64,000 nucleotides of DNA from Paragonimus skrjabini miyazakii (Eukaryota > Platyhelminthes > Trematoda > Plagiorchiida > Troglotrematidae). Position 1 is the stretch's first letter. Each line of letters starts with the position of its first letter. The notes under the pieces are model-generated. The model was not told the origin of the DNA and did not search any database. It saw only the letters and a list, made by a program, of their open reading frames with translations. The translations under genes were made by a program, and so were the position numbers. Location of the stretch: assembly GCA_014338405.1 (NCBI GenBank), contig JTDE01000965.1, positions 91,632 to 155,631 on the forward strand, in the 5' to 3' direction. Shown here in pieces: positions 38,666-51,500 of the stretch.

Positions 38666-41397
38666 CATTCTAGCTACACAATATGCACACTACTTTTACA
38701 AGAGGTGCATTACGGCTCAGACAGATCTTGTTTTCCATATTGTCGTTTTCATAACTACCTTCAGAAGTTTTACGTGAAAAACAGTCTTGCGACCTATTCT
38801 CAATTACCGGACCACATATGTTGCAATCTTTTAGTAAAAACAGTCAGAATTTCAGAATTACCTGTGAGTAATCGGTAATTCAATCTACTGTTAGCGTTCG
38901 TTCCTGGCAGAAGTTTCATCAGACCAGATGAACCTGTTGCAAATATAGTGGTACTTCACACTGGATGGATGTAAGTCTAGCTTGCCTTAAGTACAATAAA
39001 TTGTGTATCTGGTTTACTTGGTCCGACAAAAGTTTTGTAAACAGTGAACGCAACGAATAAACCAGACTACCCATTACTCACAAGTTGTTACAAAACTGTC
39101 AATACTTTCATTGTTTCTAGCATATTTCAATTATCCTACCGGTCCAAGTTATTTTTGATCCAATGAGCAACCTTATGAGTATCATCAAAAAAATGGGACA
39201 ACAGTTTCGACTTTGTAATGTATGCTAATACTGTTAGTATGCAGTCAATGGTCAGAACCGGTTTCGTGGTTGTTACCATTTATCAAATATGCATACCGGA
39301 TCGTGTGCTTCTAGTGATTTATGACAATCAAACACATACTACTTATCTTACCATAGTTTATAGAGTTATAGTGCTATATAGGAACTTGAAATAGATAGAG
39401 TTTATGCACAGTTCCGTTTAGCGCTATTAATATCCGCATCGATTTACGGACTCCGTTGAGTCTGAGATAAACGGCACAACTAACTCGCAAATGACTTGGT
39501 ATTTACAATCGTTCCGATGGTCATGGTTTTATTGAACAGAAAACAATCTAATTGACATGCAAATAAATCGATCCGTTTTTAATTACTATACTCACTAACA
39601 ATGATTGGTCAACTGCCGTTCCAAGCACTTCTTTTTTCTGTAGAAATTATGTAAGTAAACCTTTTTTGTAATCTTCGTACTACATATATATTAACGAGCC
39701 GAGCTATTCACTACAACTCTGTGCGTAAAATAACTTTGAAACAGGTAGAAATCACCACAGAAATTGAAATCAACCAAGAGGTTAAATGCCTGTATAAAGT
39801 AGAATCGTCTTTTAATCATACTACTGACAAGATGGAATTGGATCATATAGTGGAAAAATTCGAGAGATTACGGTCATTGTACCTGGGTTGTGACGAAGTA
39901 AGCGTCTTGTCAATGTACACTCACAAATCAGCTTCACTGTGGACTCAGTCTCGTTTCACTTAGAGCTAGTTCGACAGTGATCATCGTTAAAACCACTGGT
40001 CATGAGTAGATCAATTACGTAGATTCATCGAAGTTCCAACAAAACTGTCACTCGTAAAACACGTAACCTAGTTGGCTACAACAGAATAGCCCCTGCTTCC
40101 TATTTCGTTTCAACTGCTATTGCTTCCTAACATTTCGGTGAAGATAGAACCGTTCGTCTTCAGAAAACACATGAGAACGATACATGCGCCATCAATTAAT
40201 TTCGATACATTCAACTTGTGAACCGTGTATTGCCTACTAAAAAAAGCACTGTAAACACTAACATATTTTACAGGGAGATAAGATCGCTTCAGTAGTTTCT
40301 AGTCAGCTATAACCTTTCTCATTTCCGCCAGATGGACGGACATATATTTTGTCGTAAACGTTCAGTCTCTTAGATGGCTGTTTTGGACAGTTAAACTTAC
40401 GTGGAATTTGTGTGACTTGTGATTGAAACTCACAACTGGCCACACGAGTGAGTAAAAGTGGAACGCGATAAGTCGGATAACAGTCTTCTTGAGTGTGTGG
40501 TGGATGTGCAGGAATGGCACACGTGCAAATCATGTAACGCATGCCTTCTACTGTCAGATGAATTATAGTTGCCACACTTTTCCACTGCCTTTGAGACAAC
40601 TGACCAAAGGAGATCAATGGTTCGTATGAGATTATTTGTTTATACATACGCGGATTGTAGAGTAAGTAGTAATTTTATTTCTCTTTTTCCGATGAGTAAG
40701 TGTTTCAGAGAAATAGTAATGCGCAAACTGTTTAAATTAACAAGATTCGTTTATGAAGTGAAATCGGTTTTCATTTCGTAAATTTGTTGGTGATCATTTA
40801 TCAGCTGCTATCATTCCTGTTAATCTTTATTGCCCACAGAATAAATGCGCCCATTTTCGAACACATTAAGGAAGCTCTAAAAAAAGAGTGTAGTCATTTC
40901 TGATAAAAATCACTCGATCTGGTTGGTGTGTGAAGAAATTTGTCCGAAACGTTGGGTATTCGGTTAAATGGTTGATTTTTAACAACGAATGACAATAACC
41001 GAGACTAATAACAATAGCGCGCTTAATCAGTATCTCTTCCGAATTACTGTCAGTTTGATTTTCCAGTGTACATTAAATTTTAATACCTGTTGTTAAGACA
41101 ACTGCTTGTGTGATTGCACCACTTATTGGCCCCCTGTCGAAGTCCCCTCTGCTGATGTGGCTTTCTTTCCTGCCCTGTTAACAAACAGCCAATCAGATCA
41201 GCTATGATCATCAAGTAACCGTTGCTGTTCAGTGATTGGTCAAAACACGCCGTCTGTGTGACCGTAAAATAGACAGGTTCAAGTCGGGCGTGCTGATCGG
41301 TTAAGCGCGTACTGCGCAAACTATCGGACCATTTACTGCATCAGCGTCACCCTACGGCACTTCCTTAAAGGAACGAGGAATTTAGGAACTTGTGGCT
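38666..41397. other. Upstream region of the Dlx gene
   Basis: No recognised coding exon. It should hold the Dlx promoter and 5' UTR. The last 250 bases are richer in CpG (for example GCGCGTACTGCGC near 41305). A minus-strand open frame of 114 codons from ATG (40647-40303) is the only sizeable one and has no known domain. An AG after a weak pyrimidine tract (AATTTAG, ending 41385) could be a splice acceptor for a 5' UTR intron or spliced leader. Confidence 0.45.
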
Positions 41398-42586
41398 ATG
41401 TTGCTCAATCGATCGAGTGAACCGATTTCACCTTTAGAGGCGTACGATAACGCACGTTTGATGAGTACTGATTTTGAGCCACTGAATCTTGGCCTAAGTG
41501 ATACCATAGCAGCTAATTTTGATGTCAGTCTGATGGACGTAACGATGTCGGACAAAAGTGCACAAATGACGGGCGTTGACCTACCGTCAGCTGAAGGCGC
41601 TCTGGATGCACCATTTTGCAGTCCACCGCCGAGTGTGTACCTGGACCACGTATCCAAAGGTTCTTTCGCAGATATGCCGCCTGATATCTTCCCACCAAGG
41701 TTTCCAGCGTTGTCTTCAAAAATGGAAGCGATCTATCAAGAAGGACCGCATGTTTTTGACCGAAGACCCAAGATCTCTACATCCAAAAGCCAGATGGAAA
41801 ATATGACGTCCCACTTGCCAGCAAGAGTATCTGTACCAGATCGTGAGTCCTATCCAATGCTTAGCCACGTTTATGATATTCTGATGGAAAATGAACGCAA
41901 GAGAACAGAGTTAAGCGCCACATCGGATTATCCATTGGCATGCAAGCGTACTTCGTTTCCGAAAGTGAACCAGACAGATGAATCCACTGGGCTACAGTCT
42001 CAGGAGTTTAACTACGGTTGTGGCTTAAAAGTGCGTAGTTCATCCAGCTCTGCCATTTGTCCTTCATCAACACCTACTACAGTAACCTTTGACACGGAAC
42101 ACTCAGCTTTTAGTGCGCTTGATGAGAACAGAGAAGCGGTTGTCCATGTATCCAGACAGAGCGGTCAAGAAGACAGGGTACAGTCACCAGTCGGGATCAG
42201 GGACTGCTTATCTGTCCATCGACCACAACAATTGACCTCAACCGTGCAGCCAGCGTACAGTGCACACGTTACATCTAGTTTAGTTTTCCCGGGATTTCAA
42301 AGACTCCACGGCAGTGATTCCTTTCATCATCCCCAATTCCTGCATACGATAAACACACCTTCATCTCGTTTACCCGTGCTCAAGTATGAACACAACTTGC
42401 CCAGTCATTCGCCGTGTCCACAGGTAGCTCCCGTTCACGCTGAACGGTTTGACAATTATGGCGCGGTTGCTATACAGAATGGTCTGCCCGAACCTAGGTT
42501 GTCCGGAGCAACTTCTCCATTGCTAGTAAATTTGGAAACGTCTGAGATTTTCGCGTACAATGGAGAAGCACAAAGTTATTTCGACA
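41398..42586 (+). CDS. Dlx: Dlx exon 1 (N-terminal region)
   Basis: Encodes residues 1-396 plus the first base of codon 397. It is rich in Ser, Pro and Thr with no recognised domain; the vertebrate N-terminal Dlx motif was not identified. The donor is GACA|GTAAGT at 42587. Without splicing the frame would run on to a TAG at 42637-42639, giving 413 residues and no homeodomain. Confidence 0.88.
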
Positions 42587-45500
42587 GTAAGTCAGAAAAA
42601 CATTTCTTTCAAATGCTCATGACAAACCTGATCAGCTAGTGGGGTATTATTTTGAAGCAGCTTACTCAATATTGCATACACGTGCAAAAAATTTTTGTTT
42701 TCGACATATTTTTTATGCGATCAGTGGGAGATAACTTAAGGTTTCTATAAGATAATACAACTGTCGTATGGATAGTCAGGTTTGGAAATTCGTGTCTGTA
42801 AGTCAGTGTGTCTATTTGATTGTTAGTCCCTTATGCACTACTGACAGTTTACAAATAAGTAACGCTGTCGTTACCTAGAAACCCATAAGACTGATGTCGG
42901 TTCTATTCTCTAGTTTCAATCTTGTTCCTATTTGGTATGTTCATTCCCATCACTTTTCTTTGCTAACAAAACTAGTCGTTCAGGTTTACACACCCAGTCC
43001 TGTCTGTTTGATTCTTTGATGTCAATGTCAACAAGTGGTTTTGTGTGTTTACTTCTGTGAATTCTGTAAAATGGCAGTTTTTCCCTATATAAGTTAACTC
43101 ACATTGTTGTATGTGAGGGTTTACGTTGATCATATTCCTGCCTAAACGAATGATTAGCAAAAGGTGATATTGGTATCATCATGGAAGCTTTGGTGGTTCA
43201 TTTACGATAATTACTTTGACAGTTGGTGAGTAAGACCACTCTGTTGCAATGACGCAGCATAGTCTGTTGTCCATACCTAACTAACCGATGTACCCGTCTA
43301 ACAAGTACATCTTAGTTGCCGCTTCTCGATGTGAACAGAGAGTTCTTACAGAGATATCCATTAGGCAGCTGATGTTCAGTTTAAGGCACAGAATGAACGA
43401 CTACTAGAGGTCCACGAGACCGGATATACACAGAGTCATCAACGATTCAGTTCCGTTGTCTATTTAGTAACCCTTGTGTTCAACACAGTGGGAAATCCGC
43501 CACAACTAGAACCTGGATAACCACAACGTTTCGTCGAAAAATAGAACATCTTGTTAGCTGATCAGGTATGAACCTCATCAGGGTTGTAAGGCACTACCGA
43601 ATACAGGAAACACTGAACACAGAAACAAACAAACAAACACGACCTCAGTCTCCATGGCTACTACACATCCTTCAGCCCATAAATGAGATCAATTACTCAC
43701 AAAAAGTACAATCCCACTCATATTGGGTCGCGTGTATATCAGTAGAGATACATAGAATATAGCATTTCGCGCGGACACCTCTTTGCCTTGGTATAACTCA
43801 GAGCATAATTGACTCCCCCAGTCACTATGCAGGCTGGCAAGTCTGACATTCCGGTTACCTAGTCTTATTGTCTATATGATTTAAGAGTTATTAACAATTA
43901 ATCGCAGCTTTCATATCTACGATGACAGTTCAGCTGATCTCATTCGAAAAGTGGCACTAGACTCGAGTTTCGTTTTTGTTAAAGCTCGTCAGTAATGCAT
44001 ATCCACGCCACTGCTGGAATTTGTAACCAAGCCACACCATTGTACTAAAGCCGTGTTACCCACCGCGTCCATTACCTGGCATTAGGCACTACCGAGTTAC
44101 CATATACAATCACCCACGGATGCTTGTTTATGAGTGAGGCTCAGACTGCCCAATCGGCTCGATAGGAGACACAGCAATTATCCTGTTAACCCCAAGCAAA
44201 GTCCCTGTGGCTGACAGTTTTCTACTGGTTTAATTCACAGAAAGCAATAAACTTGTCGCGTAATATTTTGACTAACTGTGAACGGTTTGCATTCGGAGCA
44301 TTCTAACACGTACTTTATGTGGCCCTAATTATGGGTTACAATGTCCTAGTACTGAATTACAAAGGAGGAGTGCCACGAGTTATGTAGATGGAAAATTGTG
44401 GAATGCAATACTGGCAGTGATGGTTACACGTTGGAGATAGAGAAGCTTAGGATGAAAGTGTTACTCCTTAATACAGCAGTTGTGTAGATCTTTTGTTTAA
44501 TCAGATATATGACACACAAAGAGAGCTTGCAGATAAGAATCCCCCAACGTCAGTCAGGAAGTGTTGTTCAGCTGGATTACTCATTGTTGAGGCATCTTGA
44601 CTCCTTGAACAATTACAGTAGCAGAAATGTCATTTGTTGAAAGACAATCTCCTTGCATGAAGTTCAGTCAGGAGTAAGTGTACAGTGGTGGGGAATCTTT
44701 GGAATAGGATCGTATAAAATTTATTGACGTTACGGCACATTACTAAACCAGATATGAGGACCGAATTATTGAAAGCCATATGTATATCGTATTACACTTG
44801 TGTACTTGCTTACAATAATTGTAGTAAAACCAGTAAACTGAGTGTTGTTTGTAAAACATTGAATTCAGCTTGTACAGATTTGACAGCAAAAGCGTCATAT
44901 ATACTTCTGCTGATCCACTCAGGCTCGAAATTGTCCGATACTGACAGCGCCGAGTACTAGTGCATTTACCAGTTTGAATCTTGGTTAAACAGACTAACTT
45001 ATCGATTTGGGCAATCTGAGTGCTATCGGTTTACTGAAGTATAATCTCATGATCGAGGTATATGCGCAACTGCATTTCAGACGACTGACTACCAACATCT
45101 GAAACTTACGGAGTTGAAGATTACAATGCCGGTTTACCACAACTTTTTGTGATATTTCCACTAAGAGCATCTCAATAGGTACACAATGCTTACTTACTAC
45201 AGTTTTCATGCCGTCATTTTATTGGTGACTTTTAAATGTTTAAAAAATATTTCTTGTAGAAAACTGCGTAAATTTAACTGTTTAATTTGATAAATCATAT
45301 ACGTGCATCTTCAAGTTTACAATAGACACATCCATAGTAAACTTACGGAGAACTTGGGTAGTGTCTGAAAAGTTCACATTCCTGATTATGAGGAGTTTGT
45401 ACAACTCAATCTCATCTTCCATAAAAGTCAGTATAGCTTCAGATTTGTTTATCCGAATGTGCAAGTCCAGACCTCCAGTTATCTCTAAGCCTGCGTGGCG

Positions 45501-48500
45501 GTGCGCTGTTTTGGAATCACAGTGACTGATGAACCTAATTGTACCCAACCTCGTTATCAGGCTCGGATGTGCTTAGATTGACCACTATCATTTTTGTCAG
45601 TTTAAATGCATTTACACTGCAGTCCATCTAGTCCGTCCTGAATAAAATCGAGATAGCTATTCGGATTTTTGCTATTCTGTCTGTCACATACAAACTGCTC
45701 TTTCTCCGTTAACCGTACTGGTTACTATCGTAAGGCAGTAATGAGAACCACAGACAAGTGAGTGGTGTGTTCATGTGGGAACATTGGAGTAGCTAGTATT
45801 TCGCTAGATTATGAACTTTAATAGTTCCTGGTGCCTTTTAGTGTTTTCATGATTAAACGATTAGCTCCATAAGATGTGAAGTTTTCCATCCATTCGATTT
45901 CTTTTATGCATTCATACGAAGTGAACTCTAGTGAAGAAGGAAATATACAAACACTGAATGGCGCAGCCAGTTCAGATTACTGTCTACACCGAGCCCAGAT
46001 GTACAAAAGGGGTCCACAAACTTCTTTCGGGAAGAGGCCGTCTGTCATGCTACTCAGCGAAAGACAGTTCATAACTCATTAATGGATTTAGTGAAAATGA
46101 AACAAGTGATTAACTAGAAGGTTCATCCGGTTGAATAGCAATCAGCCTGTGAAGATACACATGCAGCAACTTAATGCAATACTGTTTGTCATGTAACTGT
46201 CTGTCACTGCAAGGCAACACTTCATATAGTGTCACATACAGAAGATGATCTGATAATTCATACCAGTTATTTAGGTTTATTTATTAATTTTTAGTTGTTC
46301 AATTCTGTAGAGTAGTTATGCGTAAACAAGTAGTGCCGAGTAGTGATATAGCATTTCATGACCGGAAAGGAGTGTGTTCGACTCTGGTTGTACATGCTGT
46401 TGAGTTTGTGGTCGTGAGTCCTAACTCAGGCTATCTTCAATAGTTTGGAGTAGTTTTGGCTAATTTCGCAAATGTGTGATCCCAAGTCTGTGTGGTTGTA
46501 ACAGCTGATCTGGTAAGCAAGTTGTAAACTAATTTTTACGTGGAACCACAGGAATGAGTTCGCGTGAACCCTTCGAAGCTTACGTGCCATATATATGTTA
46601 CTATCCCAAGAAAATGACACTTTTCACATTGGTCTTCAAAGTAGCAACAGTTAAATTTTCGGCCTTCTGTGCCGTGAACGATTTGGCGACTAGTAGAAAA
46701 TAAACGACGTCTAAACTTAGACAGTACGGAAGGAAGAGTAAATCGGGGCTGGGGCCCACGGCCTTATGATACATGGTCAAATTTGTTATCTGTAAACAAT
46801 CCCACACCAGCAGCCAAACAATGTTTACATAATCTAGTGTTTTATGCCTCAAGTCTAAGCAGGAGTATATCACATTAAATAACTACGTTGGATTTCTGAT
46901 CAAAAGCAATATCTGTTCAAACCTTACAGGGTAACTGTCGTAAATCGGTAGTTCTATAGCCTCTTTCAGAAGTGTTTTACGAATATCTCGTTATCGTAAT
47001 TACATCGTTAGTTCAACTAAACATGTTGTTCACTATATCACGGTATTTTTGGTTAAACTTTGTGTCAAAATATCCTCATATCCTCATATGGCATCTTGAT
47101 CCTGGATGTTATGCAAGAGCTACAATAGGACATGCTCCTAAGCAAATCTGTCGCGTTACCCGTTTGTTCGTAACACAACACTCAGACTGAGCATGTTGAC
47201 ACAGGCCAATGTTTAGCAGGCTACTCACAGCAGACACGAACCCCAGTAACTGGCAAAGCAAACATTCAAATATTTGACCTGTTTCTCCTCATTCAGTGTA
47301 GTTTACCTCTTACCGTAGTTGCTAAGCCTACCGATCGGAATTCCGACACCTACGGTCTCTTTCGTCCCTCGGAGTTACCCTTCTCTCAAACGAATCGATC
47401 GGTGCTCGCATTGGCAGAAGAGGTTTGCCTGTTGCGCCCGGCTGGTTTGTCTTCCTCAGGCCTTGTGCATGTGCGCGCGTATGTAGTACATCGTGGCATG
47501 GATGTGTGAGCGAACCAGTTTTGGCACGCCTTGCCATGCACACCGATGTGCAAGGCCTATAATTACGCGTTTGTTGTTGTTGCCCGGTTAGAAATCCACG
47601 CCTTCACAGATGACACAATGCGTGGCCGGAGGAAACCGTTCGGTTCGACAACGTCATGTCAACGCGCGTACGCCCACTGCCGGGTGTGGTCGAGCGGGCA
47701 GTTGGCGACGGGCTCAAGAGAGCACATACGTACACGCGAACGGTCGGACGCTGTTACCAAAAGTATAGCCGCCACGTTCATAAGACAGAAACTTTGTCGT
47801 CCTCTTGTACTATCGATTTTCCGTTTCAAGGGAATATCTAGGGTTTTGACTAGATTAACCTGAAGTTCATTAACCACAAATCACTTGAAATTAGCGACAC
47901 TTTCTGCTCTAATTTCAAAACCGCGTGAGTGACATCGGTATAAGATTGAACATAGTCGCCGGTTGTAATTTATAATCGGTGTATGGACTGCCTCATTGGT
48001 CAATGGTGATCCCTATTGCGGTGCCTACTGGCGTTCAAGAGTGATACTGGATGTTGTTGCCTGTCTTGTCCACTTCATTCTACCAACAATGAATAAACGA
48101 TATTACTACGCCGATCTGGATTTCCTGGACCACAGTACAGCCTCTAAGTGTCCAAACTAAACAAGGTTACGGAATTCAGTCGTACGAAATTTGTCTACTA
48201 AGTGGGATCCAGTCCACACACTTGTACAGCACCATATTATCTCAAGTAGCAACTAACTATAGGGTATCCAACACGATATCCTATGTTCTTCCTGGTATCA
48301 ACCCACGTGAATAACACATTATGACCAGAAAGACAAGCTTTTCAACCACTGCAATCAGTTTTGTACGTTCTATCTGTCTTGGACAAGCAGACACATGCTC
48401 AGAATCTGTCTTTGAATAATTCAATGTGAGGATGCATTTTCCCACTTGCCATTGACAGTGGTTACGAGTAGCTCGTGCAACAGTTCGCAAAGTCAAATAG

Positions 48501-51500
48501 CCAATGTATCCGACCAAATATTCAGAAGTCAACTTACGTTAAAACACGCTCTCGTCCTATCACATCGGTAACATTCTCAAACAAGTCAACATACCCCATT
48601 GTTACGGGGTTCATTTGAAGACATTTCCTACCGTTTTGTCACCTGGTTTTCGGGTTAATGAAAGATTGCCTGCTTCTCTACGGGTTATACTGTTCTCATG
48701 TAGTTTCTCAAGGTTTCCGAAATAGATGTCATATTCTTGGGTAGCTCTAAAACCTTTCTTCCTACACGCAACAACAATATATACACGTGGTTCATCGATG
48801 GAGACGCTGAATCCTATTCGGAATTACGTAAACAGTTTTGACTCAAAAAGCTGGTAAATAACAGCTATCCGGTTGTAACAGAACTATCCTTTTATAACGT
48901 GATACATGCACAAACTCCGGTATGCTTGCATCCTAGCGAACACTTCTTCTTTAATCCAAAGAGTGGCTACAATTCAGTGCATCACGAACCCTTTTCTGCC
49001 GCGTTCATTGATTGCCCCGCTGTACAAAATGTGCTGGCTTTCACTAGTTGAACTTTATGCAAACGAATTTGGTAACGATTTTTCGTTAACACGCGGGACT
49101 CAGGTTTTTTCAACTCTTACTACTGCTGAGCCTGTGGTAACATTAACAGATGGAAGTCCACATTTGGGGGGGGGTATATAAGACACTTTCTCGGCCTCAC
49201 TAGAAACTTCAGTGTCTAATCAAAGTGAACGTCTACGCATGAACCATAGAAAAGCTGAAGAACTTTGGCAAAGCCTATGCATCAGGTGAAGAAAATCTTG
49301 ATTCAAACGATGTTTCCCCACAAAATTCTATTAGGAAAACCGTTTCTGTCATCATCGTTGTCATTAGACTTTTGAAAGAGTTTGAGGTAGATGTTCGAGG
49401 TCCCACAAGGTTGCCTCTCGTGAAGCAAACTTGTAATCCATAGTCACTACTTTCTGTCCTTGTTTATTGCTTTACCCATTATCATTCTTTAGCAATTTCT
49501 CCTGGGTTTTAGCCAGGTGTCACCAAGTAGCCACCACTACAGGCCGTGGACATTTTATCGATTCCATCGCTCAAGGTGCTGCTGGAACACCCAATTAGCA
49601 ATGAACTCTACTATGGGAGATATCTGCTCAACAGTTTCCAGCCTACTTTTGACCTTGTACGTGATAGGACAATAGGTGAACTGTAGTGCAAAAGTTGTAG
49701 GTTTAACTAGCAGGACCATTTATAGTCCTGCCCATTTTATGAACACATCCTTTATATAAGTATTCGATCTGACGCGTTGTGCTGAACCTACGTATTTCAG
49801 TTGATCAGCCCTGGCTTCAACCCAAAGGGGATGTCCTATGTCTTCTATCCATGTGAGCCAGCCAAATAGCTCATGTTGGTTGGAGATTGGAAAAAATTGC
49901 TCAGAAACGAGGATAATAGATCAGAGTGACCAACAAAGCTTCAGTTGTGCTAGAATCATCAGTAGTTCATCGCTCTTGTTCACGACTACTAGAAGAGGCG
50001 GTCATCACAATTCTACCAACAACGCGGACAAATTCATTCAAAGCATCTCATGCATTTGTGCTAGTCGAGGTTTGAGGTAAACAGTTTAATGTAAAGTTAG
50101 CAGGGACTATCGCTTTACATGGTCGACACTCTAGAACTTTCTACTAATCCACTTTGTTATCATTAAGAACGACATGTAATTCGTGAGCATGCAGGGTTAT
50201 GCGAAATGACTATCCGGTTTTTCAGATGATTACCAGGAACTTACACAGAAATCATGATATATGCACATAGATATTACATATTATAGATATATATATATAT
50301 ATATAATCATTTAACGCAGTTACCGCTCTGAAGATGGAACTTCAAATTTCACTGCGGTCTGTTACTATTGGTTAGGACTAGCAAGGCCTCCAACTCGCCT
50401 TTGAATAATGAATAATAACCCTGGAGAGTTCCTACACCTTTCGGAAAAGTTGTCGCACATGTGTCAGCTGAGACAAGTGAGGTGTTCGTATAACTGCAAA
50501 CTTGCGGCATGTTAGTATATAATCAGTTAGCCAATAAGGCGTGTCAATGGGAACGTGGTAATCAATCGTGAGTTTACCAAAGTTTGAAGATTCCACCGTT
50601 TGTTGTAAACGACTACTTATTAACCAGTGAGTTTGGTTCCTTTTTCGGATGCGCTTCGCAAAATATCATTTTGTTAACTCCAGGTGAATAGCCGGACTAG
50701 TGGCTTTTATTCCGAGTGCGACTACTGGATGTCCATCACGATTTTTGGTCCCGTTTCAACCGGTGAACTTTCTCTTAGCACAACTCAACTTACAAGCACA
50801 TAGCATTAGTATGGAATTTTTAATTTTCGCCGGAAGTCAGTCGGATGATAGACATAAGACACTTGTCTTTTGTTTCGTAATAAATGCTTCAACTAACTGG
50901 ACAACGTCATAACTTGATGAATCTAAGCGAACAGTGCAAGGCTGAAAGCACGTGTTTCGAATATACATCGGTACAGTCTGAAGGTTTCACAACGCGTGTC
51001 ATGCGACAAGTTACTCTTTTAATAACAGACTATCGAACTATAGTAAAGAGTGATCAAGGTGATCGGGGCTCCATTTATTAGCGGAATGACAATTAGTCTG
51101 AGTCGTTACAATCACGTCAGAAAAATGAACATATTTTGAGACAGGATGCGTTGTTTGCATTACTAGCCTCGGTACGTGAAGGTCATTCGTACGTCATACT
51201 TAATGGTCAAATATTATTTTAAGCGCAATTTGTTTTAACTAACGTATGCATTGGTAATTAGTAACATTCAGAGATGTGGAGACTGTCACACAATAGTTAT
51301 ATTCGTTCAGTGATCCGTTATCGCTTGTGATTTTCTCTCAGGTTGATGTGGTTACATCAGGCAGAACTAACTGTTTCGGACGGTTTACGCAATCACATGC
51401 ACGATTTAGAGCACGCTGTCTGTCCATTCAACTCGATCACTACCTCATTTTCAGGCCGTTGGTTTTGTAAAGCCTCAGAACTGAGCAAACGGTTTATAGA

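Noticed and set aside
41382..41657. 91-codon minus-strand frame over Dlx exon 1
   Set aside because: Shadow of the coding strand; the plus frame is longer, splices in frame and leads to a homeodomain.
43622..43638. CRISPR-like or satellite array
   Set aside because: Only simple microsatellites were found; no spaced direct repeats, and the genome is eukaryotic.
47531..47863. 110-codon frame in the CpG-dense block
   Set aside because: High GC makes stops rare on both strands at once; overlapping frames on each strand, no domain.
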